NCBI RefSeq assembly: GCF_003999875.1
Contig: NZ_RQVJ01000005.1
Span: forward strand, 62,001-126,000
Reading direction: 5' to 3'
Length of the DNA stretch: 64,000 bases
DNA from: Veillonella sp. 3310
Lineage (GTDB): Bacteria; Bacillota; Negativicutes; Veillonellales; Veillonellaceae
Program-made: the position numbers and the translations under genes
Notes under the pieces: model-generated
Database searches by the model: none
Seen by the model: the letters and a program-made list of their open reading frames with translations, nothing else
What the model was told of the DNA's origin: nothing
Shown here: positions 8,924-16,679 of the stretch, in pieces
Position numbering within the stretch: the stretch's first letter is position 1
Layout of the letters: each line of letters opens with the position of its first letter

Positions 8924-9447
8924 TGAATGATGCTCAGAAAATAGCGCTTATCGCGTCATTTCTGCTTCGCTATCCCGATGCCACTTGGTACGATGAATTA
9001 CAAGAATGGAAGGGGGACGCAACATCTGTTGCGCACCCTCAACTCCGTCAAGCCTTGGTAGAATTTTTCGACTATGTGGAAGAAACACCTCGTAAAGAGT
9101 TTGAAGATCAATATGTGCGTACCTTTGACTTTAGTCAAAATACGAATATGTATTTATCTACTTATGAATTACAAGGTACAGGGGAACAAGCAGAAGAACT
9201 TGTTAAATACAAAGCATTTTTCCTTGAAAATGGCTATGACTTACCAAAAGAAATGCCAGACTTTGTCCCAGCTATTCTTGAATTATGTGCGCTTATCGAA
9301 GAAGAAAAAGCAAAAGAAATTTATGAATACTGTAAACCAAAATTAGAATATATTCGGGAGCGTTTTATTGAAGCAAAACTGCCGTATGCATTCTTATTTG
9401 ATATTATTTTATCTGTTGCAAATGGATTGGAGGACGGTGTACTATGA
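8923..9447 (+). CDS. narJ: Nitrate reductase assembly chaperone NarJ
   Basis: Dedicated chaperone of the TorD/DmsD/NarJ family that holds apo-NarG while the molybdenum cofactor is inserted; it is not part of the final complex. The 174 residues are all-helical in character and rich in Glu/Lys, shorter than E. coli NarJ (about 236). The start is the ATG in TAATG overlapping the narH stop by one base, with a GGGGGA site about 8 bases before; an ATG at 8914 is also in frame but has no spacing from that site. The stop overlaps narI by ATGA. Confidence 0.92.
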   Translation: MNDAQKIALIASFLLRYPDATWYDELQEWKGDATSVAHPQLRQALVEFFDYVEETPRKEFEDQYVRTFDFSQNTNMYLSTYELQGTGEQAEELVKYKAFFLENGYDLPKEMPDFVPAILELCALIEEEKAKEIYEYCKPKLEYIRERFIEAKLPYAFLFDIILSVANGLEDGVL

Positions 9448-10115
9448 GTTTATTTCTATGGGGCGCCCTGCCTTATATCGCTTTCACCTTCTTTGTCGTA
9501 GGGACACTTGTTCGTTTCTTTTACTTTGAAAGAAACTGGACTACTAAATCAAGTCAATTTTTAGAAAAGAAACAATTGCGTATTGCTAACCCATTGTTCC
9601 ACTTTGGTTTGCTTTGCGTTATCGGCGGTCACGTGGTAGGTGTATTAATTCCTAAAACTTGGACTGCTATGATCGGTGTGGATGACCATATGTACCACCA
9701 AGGCGCGTTGTACATGGGTGCTGTAGCTGGTTTCCTATTTATCTTAGGATTCTTGATGCTCATGAAACGTCGTTTCACAACACCTGAATTACGCGCTAAC
9801 ACATCTAAAATGGATGTATGGTTGTACTTGTTCTTTACACTAGCTATCGTAAGTGGTATGGCTGGTACCTTATTGAATGCGTCTGGATTCTTTGACTATC
9901 GTGTATCTATTGGACCTTGGTTCCGTAGCGTATTGATGGCTATGCCAGACCCATCCTTAATGGAAAATGTTCCTGGTATCTTTAAGTTCCATATGCTATC
10001 CTGGATGATTGTGGCTATCGTATTCCCATTCAGCCGTTTAGTACATTGTTTAAGCGTACCATTTAATTACTTAGCACGACCATTTATCGTGTATAGAAAA
10101 AGAGACCGTCGCTAG
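9444..10115 (+). CDS. narI: Respiratory nitrate reductase gamma subunit NarI (cytochrome b)
   Basis: Membrane cytochrome b subunit (223 residues, five membrane helices) that oxidises quinol and anchors NarGH. The four haem ligands are visible as two pairs: His53/His63 ten residues apart and His183/His201 eighteen apart, the same spacings as E. coli His56/66 and His187/205. The start ATGA overlaps the narJ stop. A structured repeat begins at the base after the stop codon. Two b-type haems are required, although no late haem-synthesis gene is in this window. Confidence 0.96.
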   Translation: MSLFLWGALPYIAFTFFVVGTLVRFFYFERNWTTKSSQFLEKKQLRIANPLFHFGLLCVIGGHVVGVLIPKTWTAMIGVDDHMYHQGALYMGAVAGFLFILGFLMLMKRRFTTPELRANTSKMDVWLYLFFTLAIVSGMAGTLLNASGFFDYRVSIGPWFRSVLMAMPDPSLMENVPGIFKFHMLSWMIVAIVFPFSRLVHCLSVPFNYLARPFIVYRKRDRR

Positions 10116-10314
10116 GTCGTCACTTGTTCCGCTATGTAGCCTGTGGCGTTCGTAACTGAATATGATAAAGGGAAGAGCACGGCATACCCCCTCTCAAACG
10201 GCATTTCATAATGTTTGTTCGGGGGCACGCCGTGCTCTTCTTGTGTTTGTGCAATTTTGTCAGTAAGACCCGCCACAAGGCTACTACTCGTAATGGCGCT
10301 TTTCAGGGGTAGTA
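10116..10314 (+). repeat. Structured intergenic repeat, copy A (candidate ncRNA)
   Basis: Begins directly after the narI stop. Stem P1: 10136-10148 with 10271-10284 (GTAGCC/GGCTAC plus GTGGCG/CGCCAC). Stem P2: 10173-10183 with 10229-10239, 11 perfect pairs. Inner stems CCCCC/GGGGG and CAAAC/GTTTG continue it. Single-stranded joints TTCGTAA and TGTTTGTG are shared with the other copies at 11079 and 33760. A final TACTAC/GTAGTA hairpin encloses a conserved GGCGCTTTTCAGG-like loop. There is no U-tract right after the main stem, so it is more than a simple terminator. No ORF is present. Confidence 0.75.
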
Positions 10315-10395
10315 ATATATAAATGATATGTCTTATCTAATATGAATGCGTAAAAGGTCTGTATATTATGAGAAATTCATACTTTTAGATTCTTT

Positions 10396-10434
10396 ACAAT
10401 GATAATTGATATTGTTATACTTTAACTGTATAAA
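10396..10434 (+). promoter_or_regulatory. Promoter with Fur-like palindrome
   Basis: TTGATA (10406-10411), a 17-base spacer and TATAAA (10429-10434). A dyad ACAAT-N3-AATT-N3-ATTGT at 10396-10415 overlaps the -35 box and contains GATAAT/TGATATTG steps resembling a Fur box. Iron control is an inference from the motif and from the haem-type product downstream. Confidence 0.4.
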
Positions 10435-10466
10435 TTTTTTTGGTATTATTGGATAAGGAGTGTCAT

Positions 10467-11078
10467 GTGACGATGGAAAGTTCAGGACAAAAGCAATTTA
10501 AGAGCAAGTATCATATTTTGGTATGGATTGCTCTATTATCATTAGCACTGATTGGTATGGTTGAGTATGGATATTATTTACAAAATAGACCTCCATTTAA
10601 ATGGCAGATTTATTTAGGTTTGATTCCATTTTCATCTTGGGTAGTGTTGACGTATCTTGCGACAAAACCAAAATGGTTTACTACACGTTATAATGTAGGT
10701 GAAATGTACAAGGTACACCGTATTGTAGGTATTGTAGTAACTGCTATGTTAGGTGTTCACTGGTATGTATATTTTGGTCATGCTAAAACAGCATTAGGCT
10801 GGTGGGGCGGCTACGTAGCTCTTGTAGGGATGTTTATTGCTTTTCTAGTAGGGATTTTATTCCTAACGCCTTGGTTTAAAGGTATCGCTACATCTATGCC
10901 TCGTAAAGCAGCTGTATGGATTCATAGATTGAATTTGGTAGCTTTAATTGGTGCTAATATCCACGTACATGGATTTAAACGATTATCTGCCATGGTTCCA
11001 TTCTTACAAGTATATGATGTACTTACATATGGACTAGTGATCTATTATATCTATTGGATGCTTAAGAAAAGAAACTAA
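10467..11078 (+). CDS. Ferric-reductase-like membrane cytochrome b protein
   Basis: Membrane protein of about 203 residues with five or six hydrophobic segments. Paired histidines sit in two helices (KVHRIVG...GVHWYVYFGH and WIHRLNL...NIHVHGF), the pattern of bis-His haem b proteins such as ferric-reductase-like and YedZ-like domains, so transmembrane electron transfer is likely. GTG at 10467 is chosen because AAGGAG ends 6 bases before it; the next ATG at 10473 is possible. It has its own promoter after copy A of the repeat and is followed directly by copy B. The electron acceptor is unknown; iron or a respiratory partner are options. Confidence 0.65.
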   Translation: MTMESSGQKQFKSKYHILVWIALLSLALIGMVEYGYYLQNRPPFKWQIYLGLIPFSSWVVLTYLATKPKWFTTRYNVGEMYKVHRIVGIVVTAMLGVHWYVYFGHAKTALGWWGGYVALVGMFIAFLVGILFLTPWFKGIATSMPRKAAVWIHRLNLVALIGANIHVHGFKRLSAMVPFLQVYDVLTYGLVIYYIYWMLKKRN

Positions 11079-11286
11079 GTCGTCACTTATTCCGCTATGT
11101 AGTCTTGTGGCGTTCGTAATTGAATAGGGGAAAGGAAAGACCGCAACATACTCCTTCTCAAACTGATACAGTGGTTAGGTTTGTTCAGGAGCATGTTGCG
11201 GTCTTTTGCGTTTGTGTAATTTAGGTAGTAAGGGAACGCCACAAAGGCTACTACTCGTAACGGCGTTCCTCAAGGAGTTTTCTCCT
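11079..11286 (+). repeat. Structured intergenic repeat, copy B (candidate ncRNA)
   Basis: Starts right after the stop of the cytochrome-like gene. P1: TTGTGGCGTT/AACGCCACAA (11105-11114 with 11235-11244), extended by GTAG/CTAC. P2: 14 perfect pairs, 11136-11149 with 11193-11206. P2 has a different sequence from copies A and C yet pairs perfectly, which is compensatory change. CTCCT/AGGAG and CAAAC/GTTTG form the inner stems. The flanks GTCGTCACTT and CTACTACTCGTAA match copy A. Confidence 0.75.
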
Positions 11287-11329
11287 ATCTATCATTGATG
11301 TTACTTTGGTTGCGTGATATAATTTATAT

Positions 11330-11353
11330 AAGGCCACAAGGCCTTTTCTTTTT
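11330..11353 (+). terminator. Intrinsic terminator after copy B
   Basis: AAGGCC-ACAA-GGCCTT followed by a T-rich run. It ends the transcript of the cytochrome-like gene and copy B before mnmE. Confidence 0.75.
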
Positions 11354-11512
11354 ATATGAAATGGTATTACTCGATGTCAGATATGTTTTTTAGGAGTATC
11401 ATGAAAGTGTCATAACGATATGTTACTGATACTATGTATATATGGTATCCCTATAAAGGATATGTACTAGATATATCTTAAAACAACGGCATTGATGTAG
11501 ACAGGAGATACT

Positions 11513-12898
11513 ATGTTTTTAGATGACACGATTGCAGCGATTGCGACGGCTCCAGGGATTGGCGGTATTGGTATTATCCGCATCAGTGGTCCTGAGGCGT
11601 GCGATGTTGTGAATCGTATCTTTCACAGTAAACAATCTGTGCCACTGGGTGAGCGCCAGACGCGAACGATCCATTATGGACATATTGTTCATCCTAAGAC
11701 GGGTAAAACCTTGGATGAGGTCATCGTGGTGTTGATGAAAGGTCCTCATTCCTATACGGCAGAGGATGTGGTAGAGATTCAATGTCATGGCGGTTTTGTG
11801 TCAGTCCGTGAAATACTGAAAGTCCTTCTTTCAGAGGGGGTACGTCAGGCGGAAGAAGGGGAGTTCACGAAGCGAGCATTCTTGAATGGTCGCATTGATT
11901 TAACCCAAGCAGAGGCCATCATCGACATTATTGATGCGAAGACGGAGCAATCTTTGGAAGTGGCAGTGAATCAATTAGACGGTACCTTATCCAAGCATAT
12001 TCGCGCCTTACGAGATGAGTTAATCGCTATGATTGCTCATTTAGAGGTAACTATCGATTATCCAGAAGAAGATATTGAAGACGTATCGGCTCAAGAGGTA
12101 CGGACGGGATTAGCTCCCATCCTTGAGAAGATGGATACTTTATTGGCAACGGCACAGCGTGGTAAATTATTGCGTGATGGTGTGATGGTGTCCATTATTG
12201 GTCGTCCTAATGCAGGGAAATCTAGTTTGATGAACGCTTTACTTCGTGAGGACCGTGCCATTGTGACGAACATTCCAGGCACGACCCGTGATAGTATTGA
12301 AGAATTTTTAACCATCCAAGGGATTCCCGTACGCTTAATTGATACCGCAGGGATTCGTGAGACCGAAGATATTGTGGAAAGTATGGGCGTTGAAAAAGCA
12401 CGTCAGTACTTAGATAAAGCAGATGTGGTGGTCCTTGTTATTGATGGGTCAAAACCATTGGAGCCGGAAGAACAAGAGTTGCTACAGCTCATTACGAATC
12501 GTCCAAGTATTATCTTCTTGAATAAAGCAGACCAAGCGCAATGTGTTAGCAAAGAAGAGATTGCGGCACTAGGGATTTTCACAGAGATTGTCACCATCAG
12601 TGCGGCCCAAGGAGAAGGTATGGAGGAGATGGCAAAGGTCATTACGTCCTTGGTACAAGGCGGAACTGTACAGGCCAGTCATGAGGCGATGCTCAGCAAT
12701 GTGCGCCACATTACCTTGATGGAACAGGCGAAGTCTAGCTTGGATCAATCCATTCTTGCCATCGATAGCGGTATGCCTATCGATTTAATCGTCACGGACA
12801 TTCGCGCCGCTTGGGAATTACTGGGCGATATTACTGGTGAAAGTTTACGTGAATCCATGGTGGATGAATTATTTAAACGATTCTGTTTAGGAAAATAG
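11513..12898 (+). CDS. mnmE: tRNA uridine-5-carboxymethylaminomethyl(34) synthesis GTPase MnmE
   Basis: With MnmG it modifies the wobble uridine (U34) of several tRNAs using a formyl-folate one-carbon unit. The 461 residues hold the N-terminal folate-binding domain (1-120), a helical domain, and an inserted G domain with GRPNAGKS (P loop), DTAGI (G3) and NKAD (G4). The C-terminus ends in the diagnostic CLGK with Cys458. AGGAGA precedes the ATG. mnmG starts 8 bases after the stop. Confidence 0.98.
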   Translation: MFLDDTIAAIATAPGIGGIGIIRISGPEACDVVNRIFHSKQSVPLGERQTRTIHYGHIVHPKTGKTLDEVIVVLMKGPHSYTAEDVVEIQCHGGFVSVREILKVLLSEGVRQAEEGEFTKRAFLNGRIDLTQAEAIIDIIDAKTEQSLEVAVNQLDGTLSKHIRALRDELIAMIAHLEVTIDYPEEDIEDVSAQEVRTGLAPILEKMDTLLATAQRGKLLRDGVMVSIIGRPNAGKSSLMNALLREDRAIVTNIPGTTRDSIEEFLTIQGIPVRLIDTAGIRETEDIVESMGVEKARQYLDKADVVVLVIDGSKPLEPEEQELLQLITNRPSIIFLNKADQAQCVSKEEIAALGIFTEIVTISAAQGEGMEEMAKVITSLVQGGTVQASHEAMLSNVRHITLMEQAKSSLDQSILAIDSGMPIDLIVTDIRAAWELLGDITGESLRESMVDELFKRFCLGK

Positions 12899-12906
12899 GA
12901 GAATAC

Positions 12907-14781
12907 ATGTATTTAGTAGATACGTATGATGTGATCGTCATCGGCGGTGGTCATGCTGGTTGTGAGGCTGCCTTAGCCACAGCCCGCATGGGGCACCGCA
13001 CCTTGATGGCCACATTGAATTTAGATAACATTGCTCTTATGCCATGTAACCCAGCCATTGGGGGACCTGGTAAAAGTCATCTAGTATGTGAACTAGATGC
13101 TTTGGGCGGTGAAATGGGCATCAATGCGGATGCGACAGCCATCCAAATGCGCATGCTCAATACAGGAAAGGGACCTGCGGTACATTCCTTGCGGGCTCAA
13201 TCTGATAAAGTGGCCTACCAACGCCGTATGAAAGAAGTCTTAGAAAATACTGAGAACCTCAATGTGAAGCAAATCATGGTCAATGAATTGCTCATCGAAG
13301 ATGGTGTGGTACAAGGCATTGTGTCTGAATTAGGCGAAGTATACCAAGCAAAGGCCATCATTTTATGTACAGGTACGTACTTAAAAGGTAAGATTATTAC
13401 TGGTGAATTGGCGTATACAGGTGGTCCTAATGGACAACGGACAGCGGAGTTATTGTCTCAATCTTTATTGAATCATGGCATTAAGTTGATGCGCTTCAAA
13501 ACAGGGACGCCAGCTCGTGTAGATAAACGAACATTGCACACAGAGAATATGGAAATGCAACCTGGTGACTCTCACCATAGAGCCTTCTCCTTTATGTCTG
13601 ATTGGATCGACCGCAATGAACAAGTATGTTGGTTGACTTTCACCAATCAAAATACACATGATATCATTCGTGGCAATTTACACCGTGCCCCTATGTACAC
13701 GGGTGTTATCGAAGGGACGGGCCCAAGATATTGTCCATCTATCGAAGATAAAGTAGTTCGTTTTGAAGATAAACAGCGCCATCAATTATTCGTGGAGCCA
13801 GAGGGCAATCATACAAATGAAATGTATGTACAAGGCATGAGTACAAGCTTACCAATCGATGTGCAATATGCGTTTTTGCGTACCATCCCGGGCCTAGAAG
13901 ATGTGGAAATTATGCGCCCTGCCTATGCTATTGAATACGATTGTTTAGATCCATTGCAATTGACACCGGCGTTACAAGTGAAGCATATTCAAGGATTGTA
14001 CTCCGCAGGTCAAGCGAATGGTACATCTGGCTATGAAGAAGCGGCAGCACAAGGCTTGATGGCAGGTATTAATGCAGCCTTATGGTTAGAAGGAAAAGAG
14101 CCATTTATCTTATCTCGCTCCGAAGGCTACATCGGTGTGCTTATCGACGATTTGGTAACGAAAGGAACGAAAGAACCGTACCGCATGATGACGAGCCGCA
14201 GTGAATATCGCTTGTTACTTCGTCAAGACAATGCAGATATGCGCTTAACAGAAAAAGGCTATGAAATTGGACTTGTTAAGGAAGAACGATATAGAGCTTT
14301 CAAAGAGAAACAAGGTAAAATTGAAGCAGCCATTCAATTACTAGCGGATACACCTGTAAACCCTAGCGAAGAAACGCAACAAATCTTAGATCGCATTGGT
14401 ACACCTCGCATCAAAACGGGCATCAAGGCTTACGATTTGGTGAAACGTAACGAATTATCCTATGGAGTAGTGGCAGAGGCATTCGGATTGCCTCGCTACG
14501 AAGCGCCGGTGGAAGAAGAAATCGATATTACCATTACTTACGATGGATATATAAAAAAACAAATGGAACAAGTAGAAAAGGTTCGCAAATTAGAGGCGAA
14601 AATTATTCCTCAAGATTGGGATTATACAGCGATGAAAGGTATATCTTTAGAAGCCATTCAAAAATTGAACGCTGTACGCCCCCATTCCATTGGTCAAGCG
14701 AGCCGTATTTCTGGGGTGTCCCCTGCGGACATTTCTGTGCTCTTAGTGCAAATTGAGCAGTACTACCGTGAAAGAGGTTAA
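12907..14781 (+). CDS. mnmG: tRNA uridine-5-carboxymethylaminomethyl(34) synthesis enzyme MnmG
   Basis: FAD- and NADH-binding partner of MnmE (624 residues, the usual length). The N-terminal GGGHAGCEAA dinucleotide motif is near residues 13-22. A second conserved stretch around GYEEAAAQGL is near 378-387. The C-terminal helical domain ends near the stop. Same order as in most Firmicutes: mnmE, mnmG, rsmG, parA, parB. Confidence 0.98.
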   Translation: MYLVDTYDVIVIGGGHAGCEAALATARMGHRTLMATLNLDNIALMPCNPAIGGPGKSHLVCELDALGGEMGINADATAIQMRMLNTGKGPAVHSLRAQSDKVAYQRRMKEVLENTENLNVKQIMVNELLIEDGVVQGIVSELGEVYQAKAIILCTGTYLKGKIITGELAYTGGPNGQRTAELLSQSLLNHGIKLMRFKTGTPARVDKRTLHTENMEMQPGDSHHRAFSFMSDWIDRNEQVCWLTFTNQNTHDIIRGNLHRAPMYTGVIEGTGPRYCPSIEDKVVRFEDKQRHQLFVEPEGNHTNEMYVQGMSTSLPIDVQYAFLRTIPGLEDVEIMRPAYAIEYDCLDPLQLTPALQVKHIQGLYSAGQANGTSGYEEAAAQGLMAGINAALWLEGKEPFILSRSEGYIGVLIDDLVTKGTKEPYRMMTSRSEYRLLLRQDNADMRLTEKGYEIGLVKEERYRAFKEKQGKIEAAIQLLADTPVNPSEETQQILDRIGTPRIKTGIKAYDLVKRNELSYGVVAEAFGLPRYEAPVEEEIDITITYDGYIKKQMEQVEKVRKLEAKIIPQDWDYTAMKGISLEAIQKLNAVRPHSIGQASRISGVSPADISVLLVQIEQYYRERG

Positions 14782-14782
14782 T

Positions 14783-15496
14783 ATGATATTTTCAGACTAT
14801 GTGAAAGCCCACACCAACACCTATGGGTTGGACCTCACAGATACACAAATTGACCAACTGCAACGGTTTTATGAACATGTAGTGACCACCAATGAGCATA
14901 TGAATTTGACGGGAATTACTGAGCCAGAAGAATTTGCTTTAAAACATGTGGTAGACTCTCTATCTTGTTATGACCCTAAGTATTTTACAAAAGGTGCAAC
15001 GGTCATCGATTTAGGGACTGGTGCAGGTTTTCCAGGTGTTCCCTTGGGTATATACGATCCATCCTTGCAAATTACTTTATTTGACTCTTTACAAAAGCGA
15101 CTCCGCTTTTTAGATGGTGTTATTGAGGACTTAGACTTACAAGGATTACAAACTTTACATGGTCGTGCAGAAGATTTGGCACATCAAGAGTACCGGGAAT
15201 CTTTCAATCTTCTCACTAGCCGTGCGGTGGCTCGCTTATCCATCTTATTGGAATGGGGACTTCCCTATGTGAAAGTAGGGGGCTACATGGTGGCATTAAA
15301 AGGCTCTATTGTACAAGAAGAATTAGAGGAAAGTAAACGTGCTGTATCCATCTTGGGCGGTGAAATTGTAGAGGTCAAAGAAGTGACGTTACCGACTTTA
15401 GAGGATAAACGAGCTATTGTGTATATCAAAAAGGTAAAACCTACGGCTAAGAAATACCCTCGAAAACCAAAAGAGATTAAAATAAAACCTTTATAG
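14783..15496 (+). CDS. rsmG: 16S rRNA (guanine527-N7) methyltransferase RsmG
   Basis: SAM-dependent methyltransferase (237 residues) acting on G527 of 16S rRNA. The SAM motif DLGTGAGFPG is near residue 76, followed by the conserved LFDSLQKR and TSRAVARL stretches. The ATG at 14783 is preferred because AAAGAGG precedes it and it follows the mnmG stop by one base; the frame is open further upstream only inside mnmG. The C-terminal tail is basic and Pro/Lys-rich. Confidence 0.96.
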   Translation: MIFSDYVKAHTNTYGLDLTDTQIDQLQRFYEHVVTTNEHMNLTGITEPEEFALKHVVDSLSCYDPKYFTKGATVIDLGTGAGFPGVPLGIYDPSLQITLFDSLQKRLRFLDGVIEDLDLQGLQTLHGRAEDLAHQEYRESFNLLTSRAVARLSILLEWGLPYVKVGGYMVALKGSIVQEELEESKRAVSILGGEIVEVKEVTLPTLEDKRAIVYIKKVKPTAKKYPRKPKEIKIKPL

Positions 15497-15574
15497 CTAT
15501 GCACTATAACTCATAATAAAATATAGAAAAATGCTTATAAGTTATATCTATGATATACTTAATGAGTACTCTTT

Positions 15575-15609
15575 ACATGTGCGGTCACGTTGTGTTCGCA
15601 CATGTTTTA
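15575..15609 (+). terminator. Hairpin after rsmG
   Basis: ACATGTGCG and CGCACATGT form a 9-bp perfect stem followed by TTTAT. The T-run is short, so termination may be partial. Confidence 0.5.
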
Positions 15610-15638
15610 TATTTGCAATACAAGATTGAGGTGAGACA

Positions 15639-16334
15639 ATGGCAATCTATAACGGACGATTACCAAAACTCAATGAAGATGAAATAAAACGATACTCCGG
15701 ATTAAAACATGCGGAGGGATTTCCAGAGCAGTATGTGAAAGAAGCTGCCCTAGAAGTACAATTAGTGGCAGAACCTCGTGGTGTGTACCAATGCTATGAT
15801 TACGATGCAGACACACATACAATTCTTAGTAACCCGCCTATGGTGCTGGATGCTACAGGCATCATTCGTCATTTAGGGAATGCTAAAAAAGTATATGTTC
15901 TCGCTGTCACAGTAGGAGAAGCCGTAGAAGAACGCAGTTCTGCTTTATTTAAAGAAGGCAAATCTACACTAGGTCTTCTTGTGGATGCAGCGGCTACAAC
16001 CGCTGTAGAACAAGTGGCAGATCAGGTAAATGAACTCATCGACAGAGAGGCAAAAAAACAAGGCTTTAAAACGACATGGCGCTTTAGCCCAGGCTATGGC
16101 AACTGGCCTGTCACAGTACAGCAAGAATTTGCTAAGATTATTAAGACAGAAGAAATTGGATTGACGGTGACAGACACAAGCATGCTATTTCCACGTAAAT
16201 CAGTAACGGCTATTGTGGGCTGTCAAACAGTAGATGAAGAAGGACCAAAAACACAACGAGGCTGCACATCTTGTAGTCAAGTAGATTGTGCATCTCGGAA
16301 GTTACCAGAAAAGGGAAAGACGTCGTGTATTTAA
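15639..16334 (+). CDS. Stand-alone methionine synthase activation domain protein
   Basis: Protein of 231 residues resembling the vitamin B12-dependent methionine synthase activation domain that is C-terminal in E. coli MetH. The RFSPGYGNWP stretch near 147-156 corresponds to the SAM-contacting RxxPGYG motif. The C-terminus is Cys-rich (GCTSCSQVDCASRK), which may hold a metal or Fe-S site as in corrinoid-reactivating proteins. It lies one gene upstream of a MetH that lacks this domain, so the two probably work together to reduce and remethylate cobalamin after inactivation. A GAGGTGAG site precedes the ATG. Confidence 0.85.
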   Translation: MAIYNGRLPKLNEDEIKRYSGLKHAEGFPEQYVKEAALEVQLVAEPRGVYQCYDYDADTHTILSNPPMVLDATGIIRHLGNAKKVYVLAVTVGEAVEERSSALFKEGKSTLGLLVDAAATTAVEQVADQVNELIDREAKKQGFKTTWRFSPGYGNWPVTVQQEFAKIIKTEEIGLTVTDTSMLFPRKSVTAIVGCQTVDEEGPKTQRGCTSCSQVDCASRKLPEKGKTSCI

Positions 16335-16679
16335 ACAAACATGCTGTTTGTGATAAATAATATGGAAAAGATATCCTAATGATAGTTATACTTTTTGCAA
16401 CATAATTGATATTTGTGTAAGGTATAATAACTGCTGGTAGTACTATCGTTGGTGTACAGTGTCAGTTAGTATAAGTTGTTATAGTAGTTGCGTATGGTTT
16501 AGCTGTACTTTATATCATACTGATAACTGTAAGATGCTAACAAAGAGGTTTTGATTAAGAACAATAATTAGATGTATAGATAAGTAGCGTGATGTACTGA
16601 TACTGGGGAAGAGTTTCATCATCATGCGAAGTATATTGCCTTGGGCGAGCAATGTGCCTGATACATAAGTGAGGGACAT
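16335..16679 (+). other. Intergenic leader before metH
   Basis: A stretch of 345 bases without a gene. A small hairpin ACAAACA-TGC-TGTTTGT (16335-16351) follows the stop codon without a T-run. A lone TATAAT is at 16423-16428 without a good -35 box. If it is used, the metH leader is about 250 bases long, enough for a riboswitch. I see no S-box, cobalamin or T-box core motif in it. Confidence 0.4.

Noticed and set aside
10116-11286. Insertion sequence or composite transposon formed by repeats A and B around the cytochrome gene
   Set aside because: The copies lack a transposase, are in direct orientation, show no obvious target duplication, and a third copy occurs alone after gyrA.
16335-16679. 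SAM, cobalamin or T-box riboswitch before metH
   Set aside because: None of the core motifs is visible; only an unassigned leader is reported.
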